NCBI GenBank assembly: GCA_947623865.1
Contig: CANQIC010000012.1
Coordinates: 1-43,218 of the forward strand
Source of the DNA: an uncultured Clostridia bacterium
Lineage (GTDB): Bacteria; Bacillota; Clostridia; TANB77; CAG-508
Direction: 5' to 3'
Length of the DNA stretch: 43,218 bases
The position numbers and the translations under genes were made by a program. Below are positions 27,511 to 35,654 of this stretch, in pieces. A model generated the notes under the pieces. It was not told where the DNA came from. It saw only the letters and a list, made by a program, of their open reading frames with translations, and searched no databases. Position 1 is the first letter of the stretch; the number at the start of each line of letters is the position of its first letter.

Positions 27511-27663
27511 TTTATAATAATGTAATTAAAAAATATTACATTTTAATTACATTTTTATGATTTTTTAAAATATTTCATAATATTCTAAAAATCTAAAATG
27601 TTGATTTTTAGGTAGGTTTGACTACTTTAAGGCAAAAAAAAATAACCTAGATTATAGGTGTTT

Positions 27664-27674
27664 TGGTCGGGGTG
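27664..27674. repeat. attR within tRNA-Pro
   Basis: TGGTCGGGGTG, identical to attL at 20525-20535; it is the 3' end of the tRNA gene including CCA. Confidence 0.8.
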
Positions 27675-27739
27675 ACACGAATCGAACGTGCTACCTCATG
27701 GTCCCAAACCACGCGCTCTACCAAATGAGCTACACCCCG
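27664..27739 (-). tRNA. tRNA-Pro (anticodon UGG)
   Basis: A complete 76-nt cloverleaf on the minus strand: acceptor CGGGGTG/CACCCCG, D-arm GCTC/GAGC, anticodon stem CGTGG/CCATG with loop TTTGGGA (anticodon TGG), T-arm CACG/CGTG with TTCGATT, and encoded CCA. It is the integration target of the element on its left and is the only tRNA gene seen in the window. Confidence 0.95.
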
Positions 27740-27824
27740 AAATATTTATTTAAAATTTTGACGCTTATAAATAATAACATATTTTTTATTGATATGCAAG
27801 GGATTTTTTGAAAAAATACAAAAA

Positions 27825-27856
27825 ATCGTACAGTACTTTTATAGGTACTGTACGAT
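27825..27856 (-). terminator. terminator of the 27870 gene
   Basis: A perfect 12-bp stem ATCGTACAGTAC/GTACTGTACGAT, followed on the minus strand by a T-run. Confidence 0.85.
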
Positions 27857-27869
27857 AATATATTCAATA

Positions 27870-29015
27870 TTAATTTCCAGAATAATAATAACCGTGCCAT
27901 TGGTCACTAAATGCATTATTTTTAATGACTTCAAATGAAAAGCTTCCTCCTGTGCTAGGTTTAAATGTTATATAATCTGTATATTCATCTGGATATCCAG
28001 TTGGTTGGTTTAGTTCAATTATATATGTTCCATCGCAATCCATAGTTTTTCCACTATATAAATTGTCATCAATTTCGCTATAATTAGATTTAATATGAAA
28101 TTTTCCGTTTGGACTTAATGTAATTGTAGAACTATATCCACTTTCAATCTGAGAAGCATCGGAAAAATATTTACCATATTTTAAAGTGTGATTTCCAACT
28201 TTAAGATATTTTGCAGTTTCTTCAGCAATTGCTTTTTTTTCAGTTTCTTTTTTATCCTTTGCTGCTTCTTCTACTTTTTTGTCAGATTCTACCTTAGATA
28301 GAACCGTTGATTTAACATCTTCTGCTAATACTGTATCAAGTGTTTTATTTTTGTTTGCCTCTTCTTTAACAAGCTCCTTTAAATTATTTGTAGCTTCATC
28401 ACTAGAAAGTGATAACCAATTGTTTATTGAATCATCGGAATTTGTATCTATATATTTTTTGTCAAATTCTCTTTTTCTTTGTGTGCTAGTAGGTTCATCT
28501 TTTTTTGAAAAAGTATATTCATACATTTCAGTAGAATATTTAGAATTTTCACCTGCTAAAAGTGCCTTAGAATTTTCAATAAACTTTTCTAAATTCATAT
28601 ATACATATTGATTATCATAATCACGATATATGAACCATTCGTACTTTCCCGTTTCTCTATTATAAAGTATTTTTAATCTGCAATCGCCAGAAGTTGAACT
28701 TTCTGATATCTGCTTGCCAGTTTCATCAACTTGATACATATTAATAAATTTAGATGTTTCATAATCATATCTTGTAAGTAAAATTGGGATTTCATCTCCA
28801 TCAAAACAAATTAATTGCATTTCTAAATTAGGATAATCACTAGGATTAGATAGTATACCTGACAAATAAGATACATACGAAGCTTGCCATGGAATTACTT
28901 CTTCACTTTTTTCATTAGTAGAAAATTTATTTAATAGAAAATATGCAATTATAGAAATTATAGCTATTATTGAAGCACATACAAGTGATATAATTATAAT
29001 TTTCTTTTTATTCAA
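27870..29015 (-). CDS. membrane-anchored extracellular protein of unknown function
   Basis: A 381-residue protein with a basic N-terminus and one membrane helix (residues 5-28), followed by a large extracellular part. A Lys/Glu-rich coiled stretch lies at about 210-275 (EEAAKDKKETEKKAIAEETA). A C-terminal beta domain begins with LKVGNHTLKYGKYFSDASQ and includes YSSTITLSPNGKFHI and CDGTYIIELN, resembling lipocalin-like or DUF-type domains in clostridial surface proteins. No catalytic motif is seen. Confidence 0.75.
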   Translation of the reverse strand: MNKKKIIIISLVCASIIAIISIIAYFLLNKFSTNEKSEEVIPWQASYVSYLSGILSNPSDYPNLEMQLICFDGDEIPILLTRYDYETSKFINMYQVDETGKQISESSTSGDCRLKILYNRETGKYEWFIYRDYDNQYVYMNLEKFIENSKALLAGENSKYSTEMYEYTFSKKDEPTSTQRKREFDKKYIDTNSDDSINNWLSLSSDEATNNLKELVKEEANKNKTLDTVLAEDVKSTVLSKVESDKKVEEAAKDKKETEKKAIAEETAKYLKVGNHTLKYGKYFSDASQIESGYSSTITLSPNGKFHIKSNYSEIDDNLYSGKTMDCDGTYIIELNQPTGYPDEYTDYITFKPSTGGSFSFEVIKNNAFSDQWHGYYYSGN

Positions 29016-29310
29016 TGTTATTCCCCCTTATAAAGTAATAATATCAATTAATATATATTTTGTAAATAGAATTAAAATGAATGAAAAAAATAATATACCT
29101 AAAAATACAATCTTTTTATATTGACAAAGAAAGAAAACATAAATATAATATATTGAATACAACCTAATTTCAAGGAATTGAAAAAACATAAATTAATATT
29201 GAAATTTATGATTTCAAAGTAAAAGCAATAATAGTAACAAAAAAATATAAAAGAATACAAGGGAAAGGGATTAATCTATAACGCTATTAGATTGATTATA
29301 CAAGGATAAA
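29016..29310 (+). promoter_or_regulatory. intergenic region with promoter and leader of the thioesterase gene
   Basis: A strong promoter is visible: -35 TTGACA at 29121-29126, 17-base spacer, -10 TATAAT at 29144-29149. It leaves a 5' leader of about 155 bases with a hairpin ATTAATCTA/TAGATTGAT near the ribosome site. No gene is seen in the leader. Confidence 0.65.
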
Positions 29311-29742
29311 ATGAGTTTTAAATTCGAAAGAAAAATTAATTATTATGAAACAGATAGAATGGGAGTAGTGCATCATTCTAATTATATAAGATTTTTGGAA
29401 GAGGCAAGATGTGCATGGCTTGAACAAATTGGGATGCCATTTGATTTATTAGAAGAAAATGGTATAACGATTCCAGTGTTAGCAGTTAATTGTGAGTATA
29501 AATATCATGTAACATTTGGAGATACACTAGAAATAGAACCACATATAAAAGAATATTCTGGTGTAAGAATGACAGTTGGATATGATGTAAAGGATAAAAA
29601 GACAGGGAAAACAGTACTTATAGTTGAGACAAAACACTGCTTTACAAATAAGAACCTAAGGCCAATAAACTTAAAAAAAGTCGCACCGGAGTTTAACAAT
29701 AATTTTGAAACATTGTTAAATGAATATAACAATTCTATATAG
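29311..29742 (+). CDS. acyl-CoA thioesterase (YbgC/4HBT family)
   Basis: A 143-residue hotdog-fold thioesterase: the catalytic-loop motif YYETDRMGVVHHSNYIRFLE contains the Asp and His-x-x-Tyr of the YbgC/FadM type. CEYKYHVTFGDTLEIEP and the closing ETKHCFTN follow. It hydrolyses acyl-CoA or acyl-ACP. A single-gene unit with terminator. Confidence 0.92.
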   Translation: MSFKFERKINYYETDRMGVVHHSNYIRFLEEARCAWLEQIGMPFDLLEENGITIPVLAVNCEYKYHVTFGDTLEIEPHIKEYSGVRMTVGYDVKDKKTGKTVLIVETKHCFTNKNLRPINLKKVAPEFNNNFETLLNEYNNSI

Positions 29743-29751
29743 AATAGTTAA

Positions 29752-29779
29752 AAAAAGCAGTAACATTGAACTGCTTTTT
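29752..29779 (+). terminator. terminator of the thioesterase gene
   Basis: Stem AAAAAGCAGT/ACTGCTTTTT with loop AACATTGA. Confidence 0.85.
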
Positions 29780-29788
29780 AATTATATA

Positions 29789-29818
29789 TTGACAATATAC
29801 CCCATAGGGGTATATAAT
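29789..29818 (+). promoter_or_regulatory. copper-responsive promoter with CsoR operator
   Basis: -35 TTGACA (29789-29794) and -10 TATAAT (29813-29818) flank and overlap the palindrome ATACCCC-ATA-GGGGTAT, which matches the known CsoR operator core TACCC..GGGTA. CsoR bound here would cover the promoter; copper would release it. Confidence 0.88.
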
Positions 29819-29847
29819 CAAATGGGTAAAATAGAGGTGATTATTTA

Positions 29848-30162
29848 ATGGATTGTAAAAGATGTGGAAAATGCAGCAAACAAAATATGAAAAGTACACA
29901 TAGAACAGAAGAAGAAAAGAAAAGTCTAACTAAAAGATTAAATATTATTGAAGGGCAAGTTAGAGGAATAAATCAGATGATTGCAGATGATAGATATTGC
30001 GATGATGTGTTAATCCAAATTGCAGCAGCTTGCAAGTCATTACAAACTTTAGGCAATAGCATATTAGAAAGCCATTTAAAAACATGTGTAGCATATGAAA
30101 TACAAATGGGTAATTTAGATATATTAGAAGATGTTATTAAATTGATTAAAAAATTACAATGA
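29848..30162 (+). CDS. csoR: copper-sensing repressor CsoR
   Basis: A 104-residue DUF156 protein. The Cu(I) ligands are present in the usual C-H-C pattern: Cys in DDRYCDDVLIQ, and His and Cys in LESHLKTCV. The DNA-contact helix region is RLNIIEGQVRGI. An extra Cys-rich N-terminus (MDCKRCGKCSKQN) is unusual and may bind copper. It is first gene of the copper operon, downstream of its own operator. Confidence 0.95.
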   Translation: MDCKRCGKCSKQNMKSTHRTEEEKKSLTKRLNIIEGQVRGINQMIADDRYCDDVLIQIAAACKSLQTLGNSILESHLKTCVAYEIQMGNLDILEDVIKLIKKLQ

Positions 30163-30177
30163 AGGAGATAAAATAAA

Positions 30178-30906
30178 ATGCTAGATCAATTTTCAAGAAC
30201 AGAATTATTGATTGGAAAAGAAGGAATAGAAAAATTAAGCAAATCAAAAATAGCTATATTTGGAATTGGAGGAGTAGGTTCTTTTGTAGTAGAAGCCTTA
30301 GCAAGAGCAGGAGTAGAAAATTTTATATTGGTAGATAATGATAAAATTTCTTTAAGCAATCTTAATAGACAAATAATTGCTACAAATAAAACAATTGGAA
30401 GATACAAAGTAGAAGTTGCAAAGGAAAGGATATTAGAAATAAACCCAAATGCAAATGTAGAAATATATCAAGAATTTTTTATGCCAGAAAGCAAAGGAAT
30501 ATTAGATAAAACAGTAGATTATATTGTAGATGCAATAGATACAATTACAGCAAAAATAGAATTAGTTATGAGAGCAAACAAATTAAATATACCTATAATA
30601 TCAAGTATGGGAACAGGGAACAAATTGGACCCTACAAAATTTGAAGTGACAGACATTTATAAAACAAGTGTATGTCCACTTGCAAAAGTTATGAGAAAAG
30701 AACTTCGCACAAGGGGAATAAAGAAATTAAAAGTTGTATATTCTAAAGAGGAACCAATAAAAGTAGATGTAAAATACATTAATAACAAACAAGTTCCAGG
30801 GAGTATATCATTTGTTCCATCAGTGGCAGGGTTAATAATTTCTGGAGAAGTTGTTAAAGATATAATAAAAAAGGAGAGTGATTCTAATGAAAGAATTAAT
30901 ATTTAA
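30178..30906 (+). CDS. tcdA: tRNA threonylcarbamoyladenosine dehydratase (ThiF/E1-like)
   Basis: A 242-residue E1-like protein. The adenylation P-loop is IFGIGGVGSFVVEALARAG, and NDKISLSNLNRQIIA and YIVDAIDTITAKIEL follow. Cys in KTSVCPLAKVMRKELR is where the family catalytic segment lies. TcdA makes the cyclic form of t6A37 in tRNAs that read ANN codons. It sits inside the copper operon, between csoR and copZ, which is odd. Its end overlaps copZ by 20 nt. Confidence 0.85.
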   Translation: MLDQFSRTELLIGKEGIEKLSKSKIAIFGIGGVGSFVVEALARAGVENFILVDNDKISLSNLNRQIIATNKTIGRYKVEVAKERILEINPNANVEIYQEFFMPESKGILDKTVDYIVDAIDTITAKIELVMRANKLNIPIISSMGTGNKLDPTKFEVTDIYKTSVCPLAKVMRKELRTRGIKKLKVVYSKEEPIKVDVKYINNKQVPGSISFVPSVAGLIISGEVVKDIIKKESDSNERINI

Positions 30907-31093
30907 TGTAGAGGGTATGATGTGTGGAGGCTGTGAAAACAGAGTACAAAATGCATTAAAAACAATAGACGGAGTAAAAGAAGTTAAAGCAGACCATGTG
31001 TCTGGAACAGTTACAGTAACTTTAAATAAAGAAGTAGATAAATCTATTATAAAAGAAAAAATAGAAGATATTGGTTATGAAATAAAAGAATAA
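30887..31093 (+). CDS. copZ: copper chaperone CopZ
   Basis: A 68-residue heavy-metal-associated domain with the Cu(I) motif as GMMCGGCENRV (M-x-C-x-x-C), and SGTVTVTLNKE in the final strands. I start at the ATG at 30887 with AAGGAG upstream. It hands copper to CopA. Translation is coupled to tcdA by overlap. Confidence 0.93.
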   Translation: MKELIFNVEGMMCGGCENRVQNALKTIDGVKEVKADHVSGTVTVTLNKEVDKSIIKEKIEDIGYEIKE

Positions 31094-31106
31094 AAGGAGA
31101 TTATAT

Positions 31107-33307
31107 ATGAAAAAAATAATCTTATCTATCGATGGAATGACATGTTCAGCATGTTCTAATGGATTAGAAAAATACTTAAATAAGCAGGATGGTGTAAAGG
31201 AAGCTACTGTTAATTTAGTTATGGCTAATGCTAGTATTGAATATGATGAAAAAATATTAACTGTAGAAAAATTAGAAGAATTCGTTAAACAGGCTGGATT
31301 TAAAAGTTTAGGTGAATTTAAAGAAATAAAAATTGAGAGCAAAAATAAAAAAGAAAAAATCAAGTTTATAATTTTTACAATACTTGCAATTTTGCTTATG
31401 TATATTTCTATGGGGCATATGATAAATTTACCTACAATTACAATAATTAATCCACATACTAATAGCACAAGCTATATGCTATGCCTACTATTATTAACAA
31501 TAGCATTTTTATGGTATGGCTTTGATATCTTAAAAAACGGATATAAAAATTTAATTCATAAAACTCCCAATATGGATACATTGGTAGGAATAGGAGTTGT
31601 AGCTAGTTTATTATATAGTATTTATAATATGTATATGGTTATTATTGGAAATCACCATATGGTTATGAATTTATATTTTGAATCAGCAGCAATAGTTATT
31701 TATTTTATAAAACTTGGTAGATACGTTGATGGAATTAGTAAAGATAAAACAAAAGAAGCTATACAAAAACTAGTAAAAATAACTCCAAATACAGCTATTG
31801 TAAAAATTGATGGTGTAGAAAAAGAAGTAACTTTAGATGAAATACATAAAGGAGATATAATTATATCAAGACCAGGAGATAAAATTGCAGTAGATGGTGA
31901 AATTATAATGGGGAAAACGCATCTAGATGAATCTTTTATAACAGGAGAGAGTAAACCTGTTGCAAAAGAGATAGGAAATACTGTTATTGCAGGAAGTATA
32001 AATTATGATGGTTATATAGAATATAGAGCAGAAAGAATTGGAAGAGAATCAACAATATCAGAAATTGTAAGATTAGTTGTAGAAGCGAGTAACACAAAAG
32101 CACCAATAGCGAAAGTGGCAGATAAAGTATCTGGAATATTTGTACCAGTAGTTATATTAATTAGTATTATAACATTTTTTATATATTTAATTTTAGGTTT
32201 AGGAATAGAAGCGGCACTTATCACATTTGTTACAGTTTTAGTAGTAGCATGTCCATGCAGTTTAGGACTTGCTACTCCACTTGCGATTGTAATATCAGAA
32301 GGCTTGTGTGCACAAAAAGGAATTTTAGTAAAGAAAAGCGAAATCCTAGAAAATGCACAAAAAATAGATACAATAGTATTTGACAAAACAGGAACATTAA
32401 CTTATGGAAAACTAAAAATATCAAAGGTTATAAATTATAGTAATATGAAAGAGGATAGATTATTACAAATAGTAGGAAGCATTGAAAGTAAATCTACACA
32501 TCCAATTGGGAAAGCATTTACAGATTATTTACAAGAAAACAACCTAACAGTTTTAAATGTGACTAATTTTGAAAATATAGTAGGTTTAGGAATAAAAGCA
32601 GAAACTGAAAATGATGAAATACTACTTGGAAGTTCAAAATTAATTTCAAAATATGAAATTAAAAATAGTCATATAGAAGACGAAAAAGTGTTAGCAAAAG
32701 AACGGGAATAGCATTGTATATGTAGTACAAAATAAAAAAATAATTGCAATTATAGGCATAAATGATATTGTAAGAGAAAATGCAAAAGAATTTATTTCTA
32801 TTTTGAATAAAAGTAAAATTGAAACAATAATGCTAACTCGGTGATAATAAAGAAACTGCTGAAAAAATTGCAGATGATATAGGAATAACAAAAGTAATTT
32901 CAAATGTTATGCCAAATGAAAAGGCAGAAATAATAAAGAATTTAAAAAGTGAAAATAAATTTGTAATGATGTGTGGGGATGGAATAAACGATAGTCCAGC
33001 CTTAACAGTAAGTGATATTGGAGTAAGTGTAAATACTGGAACAGATATTGCTATGGATGCCTCAAGTGTAATACTTACTAGAAATGATTTACAAAGTATT
33101 ATAACTTTAATTAATATTAGTAAAAGAACAATTAGGAATATAAAACAAAATCTATTTTGGGCATTTTTCTATAATACATTAATGATACCAATAGCAACAG
33201 GAGTGTTAAAACCTATTGGAATTTCAATAAATCCAATGATTGCAAGCTTGGCAATGGTACTTAGTAGTATTACAGTAATATTAAATGCTTTAAGATTAAA
33301 AAAATGA
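31107..33307 (+). CDS. copA: copper-exporting P-type ATPase CopA (two +1 CGG frameshifts)
   Basis: Read with +1 shifts at CGG 32703-32705 and 32839-32841, this gives a 732-residue P1B ATPase. One N-terminal HMA domain (GMTCSACSNG) is followed by membrane segments. The TGES loop is FITGESKPV, the copper site VACPCSLGLATP and the phosphorylated Asp in FDKTGTLTYG (about residue 426). STHPIGKA is the nucleotide-binding His-Pro, and MMCGDGINDSPAL and a last pair of helices complete the protein. The first shift (Gly533) precedes NSIVYVV. The second (Gly578) builds MLTGDNKETA, the TGD loop. Frame 0 would stop one or two codons past each CGG. Confidence 0.96.
32703..32705 (+). other. +1 frameshift site, CGG-G (CopA, first)
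   Basis: GAA-CGG-GAA-TAG in frame 0. Skipping C gives KE-G-NSIVYVV, the G-x-T/S-x-V-x-V strand of the nucleotide-binding domain. Confidence 0.93.
32839..32841 (+). other. +1 frameshift site, CGG-T (CopA, second)
   Basis: ACT-CGG-TGA in frame 0, an immediate stop. Skipping C gives MLT-G-DNKETA, the invariant TGD motif of P-type ATPases. Confidence 0.96.
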
Positions 33308-33437
33308 GTTGAATATTTTATAATTTTGTAGTATAAAATTATAGAATATTATATAAAAAAGAAAAGAAATTATGAATACAAAGCTTAAATTTTAACTAAT
33401 TACTGTACATGGATAAAAACAGAAAAGAGGGGATAAG

Positions 33438-34181
33438 ATGATAGATTTAGAAGGAAAAGTTACGGTAGTAACAGGAGGAACGAGAGGAATAGGTATTGAA
33501 ATAGTAAAAACTTTTTGTGAAAACAATGCTAAAGTAATATTATTTGGATCAAGAAAAGAAACAGTAAAAAAAGCACTAGATAAGTTAAAAGAAGAAGGCT
33601 TTAATGTAAAAGGATATTATCCAAATTTAAATGATTTTGAAGAAGTAAGTAATGTTATGAAAGAAATTCATGATGAATTTGGTCATATAGACATTCTTAT
33701 TAATAATGCAGGAATTTCTGCCAATAAAAAAATTGAGGATACAGAATCAAGTGACTTTATTAAAATTATGAATTTAAATGTTAATGCTATCTTTAATACA
33801 TCAAAAGCAGTAGTGCCTTTTATGAAAGAACAAAAAGGTGGAGTTATTTTAAATACAAGTTCAATGGTTAGTATTTATGGTCAACCATCAGGAGTGGGAT
33901 ACCCTGCAAGTAAATTTGCAGTTAATGGACTTACAAAGTCTTTAGCACGTGAACTTGCACCAGCAAATATTCGTGTTAATGCAGTAGCACCAGGAATTAC
34001 AAAAACTGATATGGTAGCATCACTTCCAGAAGAAATGATTAAACCATTAATTGCAACAATACCACTTGGAAGGATTGGGGAACCAAAAGATATAGCAAAT
34101 GCTTTCTTGTTTTTAGCAAGTCCAATGGCAAGTTATATTACAGGAGTAATATTACAAGTAGATGGAGCTGCAAGAAATTAA
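33438..34181 (+). CDS. short-chain dehydrogenase/reductase (FabG-like)
   Basis: A 247-residue SDR. The NAD(P) loop is TGGTRGIG, and NNAGISAN follows. The catalytic Ser, Tyr and Lys are in NTSSMVSIYGQPSGVGYPAS and the following K. The C-terminus ITGVILQVDGAARN is of the FabG/glucose-dehydrogenase type. It may be 3-oxoacyl-ACP reductase or a specialised alcohol dehydrogenase. It stands alone with an AGAGGGG ribosome site. Confidence 0.92.
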   Translation: MIDLEGKVTVVTGGTRGIGIEIVKTFCENNAKVILFGSRKETVKKALDKLKEEGFNVKGYYPNLNDFEEVSNVMKEIHDEFGHIDILINNAGISANKKIEDTESSDFIKIMNLNVNAIFNTSKAVVPFMKEQKGGVILNTSSMVSIYGQPSGVGYPASKFAVNGLTKSLARELAPANIRVNAVAPGITKTDMVASLPEEMIKPLIATIPLGRIGEPKDIANAFLFLASPMASYITGVILQVDGAARN

Positions 34182-34241
34182 TATAAGATAAGAATTAATT
34201 TATTGGAAAATTAAAATGCAATATAAAATAGGGGAATAATT

Positions 34242-35504
34242 ATGAAATCTAAAGTTAAAAATAGACAAGTAACAGATGTACTTTTATTCGTGTTACCATA
34301 TATTTTTGTAGAATTTACAAACATAATACTAGTAACTATTGATAGATCATTATCTAATTCTATTGGGAAAGTTGCAATTATAGTATTTACTTCGTTTTTA
34401 AGTTTAGATTCAGCAATTAATATAATACAAGAATGTATTTCACAATCACATAGTATAGTTTTAGCAAGAGATAGGAAAAGTAGTAATAGCATTAATACCA
34501 CTGCGATTTTTTTACAAATTATAAGTAGTATTTTTATCTCTTTACTAATATTTACATTTGCAAATAAAATTACTTACATTTATACTCTAGAAAGTAATGC
34601 TAGAGATATTTTAACAATTTTATTAAAATTAAAAGCGATTCAGTTACCTATTTTGGCGATAGGTTATGTTCCGAGGAATCATTTGAAGATAATAAATAAA
34701 ACAAATCTAATATTGATTTCAACAATTATTTCTTCTTTATTTAACATATTTGGAGATCTAATAAGTATTAGACTGGGATTTAATGAAATTGGTATTTATT
34801 TAGCTACGTTATTATCTACTATTGTTAATACTATTCTGTTGTTTGTATTTTCAAGATACAAATATAATAGAATAAAAATAGCATATATTAAAGATATAAT
34901 TCTTCATGCTAAAGATTTAATATTTAATAAGACAATTCAAAAAAGCGTATATGTTTTAGTTGTAAGAACAGCTAGCTCTTTTGGAACGAATATTTATGTT
35001 ATACATTGTGTTTGTGAGTCTGTTGTGCTAATACTACTTCAATTAACAGATGGGTACTATTCTGGGCTCTTAGTTTCATATTCAGAATCTATAGAAAATA
35101 AGGAAGCTAATTTATTAAAAAAAATTAATAGAATTGGCGTTTATTCTTTGATTTTTTCAATAGTATTTGCAATAACTATCCCTTATCCTGCTTGGTATTT
35201 TTTAGGTAGAAATGTTCCTTGGAATGAATGTGGTATATATATTTATTTATATACCACCGAATTTTTTACTTATGTAATTAATAACAACTATTTAGCATAT
35301 TTATCTGCTAATAAAGATACAAAAAGTATTAGACTAACTTCAATTATTGGAGGAATATTTATAAGAGTGCCATTACTTTATCTAATAAAATATTTTAATA
35401 TTGGACTGGTGGGTATAGGATTAGTTTGTACTATAGACAGAAGTGTTAGAACAGTATATTTAAAGTGGTATATAAAAAATAATAGATATTTATATAAAAA
35501 TTAA
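34242..35504 (+). CDS. MATE-like multidrug/lipid-flippase family transporter
   Basis: A 420-residue membrane protein with about 12 predicted helices: FVLPYIFVEFTNIILVTIDR at the start, SHSIVLARDRKS after helix 2, and GLVGIGLVCTIDRSVRTVYL at the end. The pattern (two bundles of six, polar kink residues) fits the MATE/MOP superfamily. The substrate is not known. It appears to be a single gene ending in a strong hairpin. Confidence 0.75.
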   Translation: MKSKVKNRQVTDVLLFVLPYIFVEFTNIILVTIDRSLSNSIGKVAIIVFTSFLSLDSAINIIQECISQSHSIVLARDRKSSNSINTTAIFLQIISSIFISLLIFTFANKITYIYTLESNARDILTILLKLKAIQLPILAIGYVPRNHLKIINKTNLILISTIISSLFNIFGDLISIRLGFNEIGIYLATLLSTIVNTILLFVFSRYKYNRIKIAYIKDIILHAKDLIFNKTIQKSVYVLVVRTASSFGTNIYVIHCVCESVVLILLQLTDGYYSGLLVSYSESIENKEANLLKKINRIGVYSLIFSIVFAITIPYPAWYFLGRNVPWNECGIYIYLYTTEFFTYVINNNYLAYLSANKDTKSIRLTSIIGGIFIRVPLLYLIKYFNIGLVGIGLVCTIDRSVRTVYLKWYIKNNRYLYKN

Positions 35505-35562
35505 AATATCATATACCAGTGGTGGCATAGAATTTTGCTAATTTTCACATAATGATATAAAC

Positions 35563-35625
35563 AACCTTTAGAAATAAAAATAGTAAGAATTTATAAAATT
35601 CTTGTTATTTTTATTTCTGAAGGTT
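35563..35625. terminator. bidirectional terminator
   Basis: A long stem: AACCTTTAGAAATAAAAATA pairs almost fully with TATTTTTATTTCTGAAGGTT. An inner AAGAATTT/AAATTCTT extends it. It serves the converging MATE and Na/Pi genes. Confidence 0.8.
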
Positions 35626-35654
35626 TATTTACTAAAAAACATAAAGTTTTCATT

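Noticed and set aside
6200..32841. Systematic sequencing or assembly errors adding C before GG
   Set aside because: All breaks are in codon phase and on Gly codons, while hundreds of other GG sites, including those in other phases, are unaffected. Error would not respect reading frame. Raw reads remain the decisive check.
6200..32841. Nine independent pseudogenes
   Set aside because: Each gene has only the CGG-type change, otherwise full length and intact motifs. The one clear decayed gene (2241-2577) shows mixed, non-CGG breaks and lost domains.
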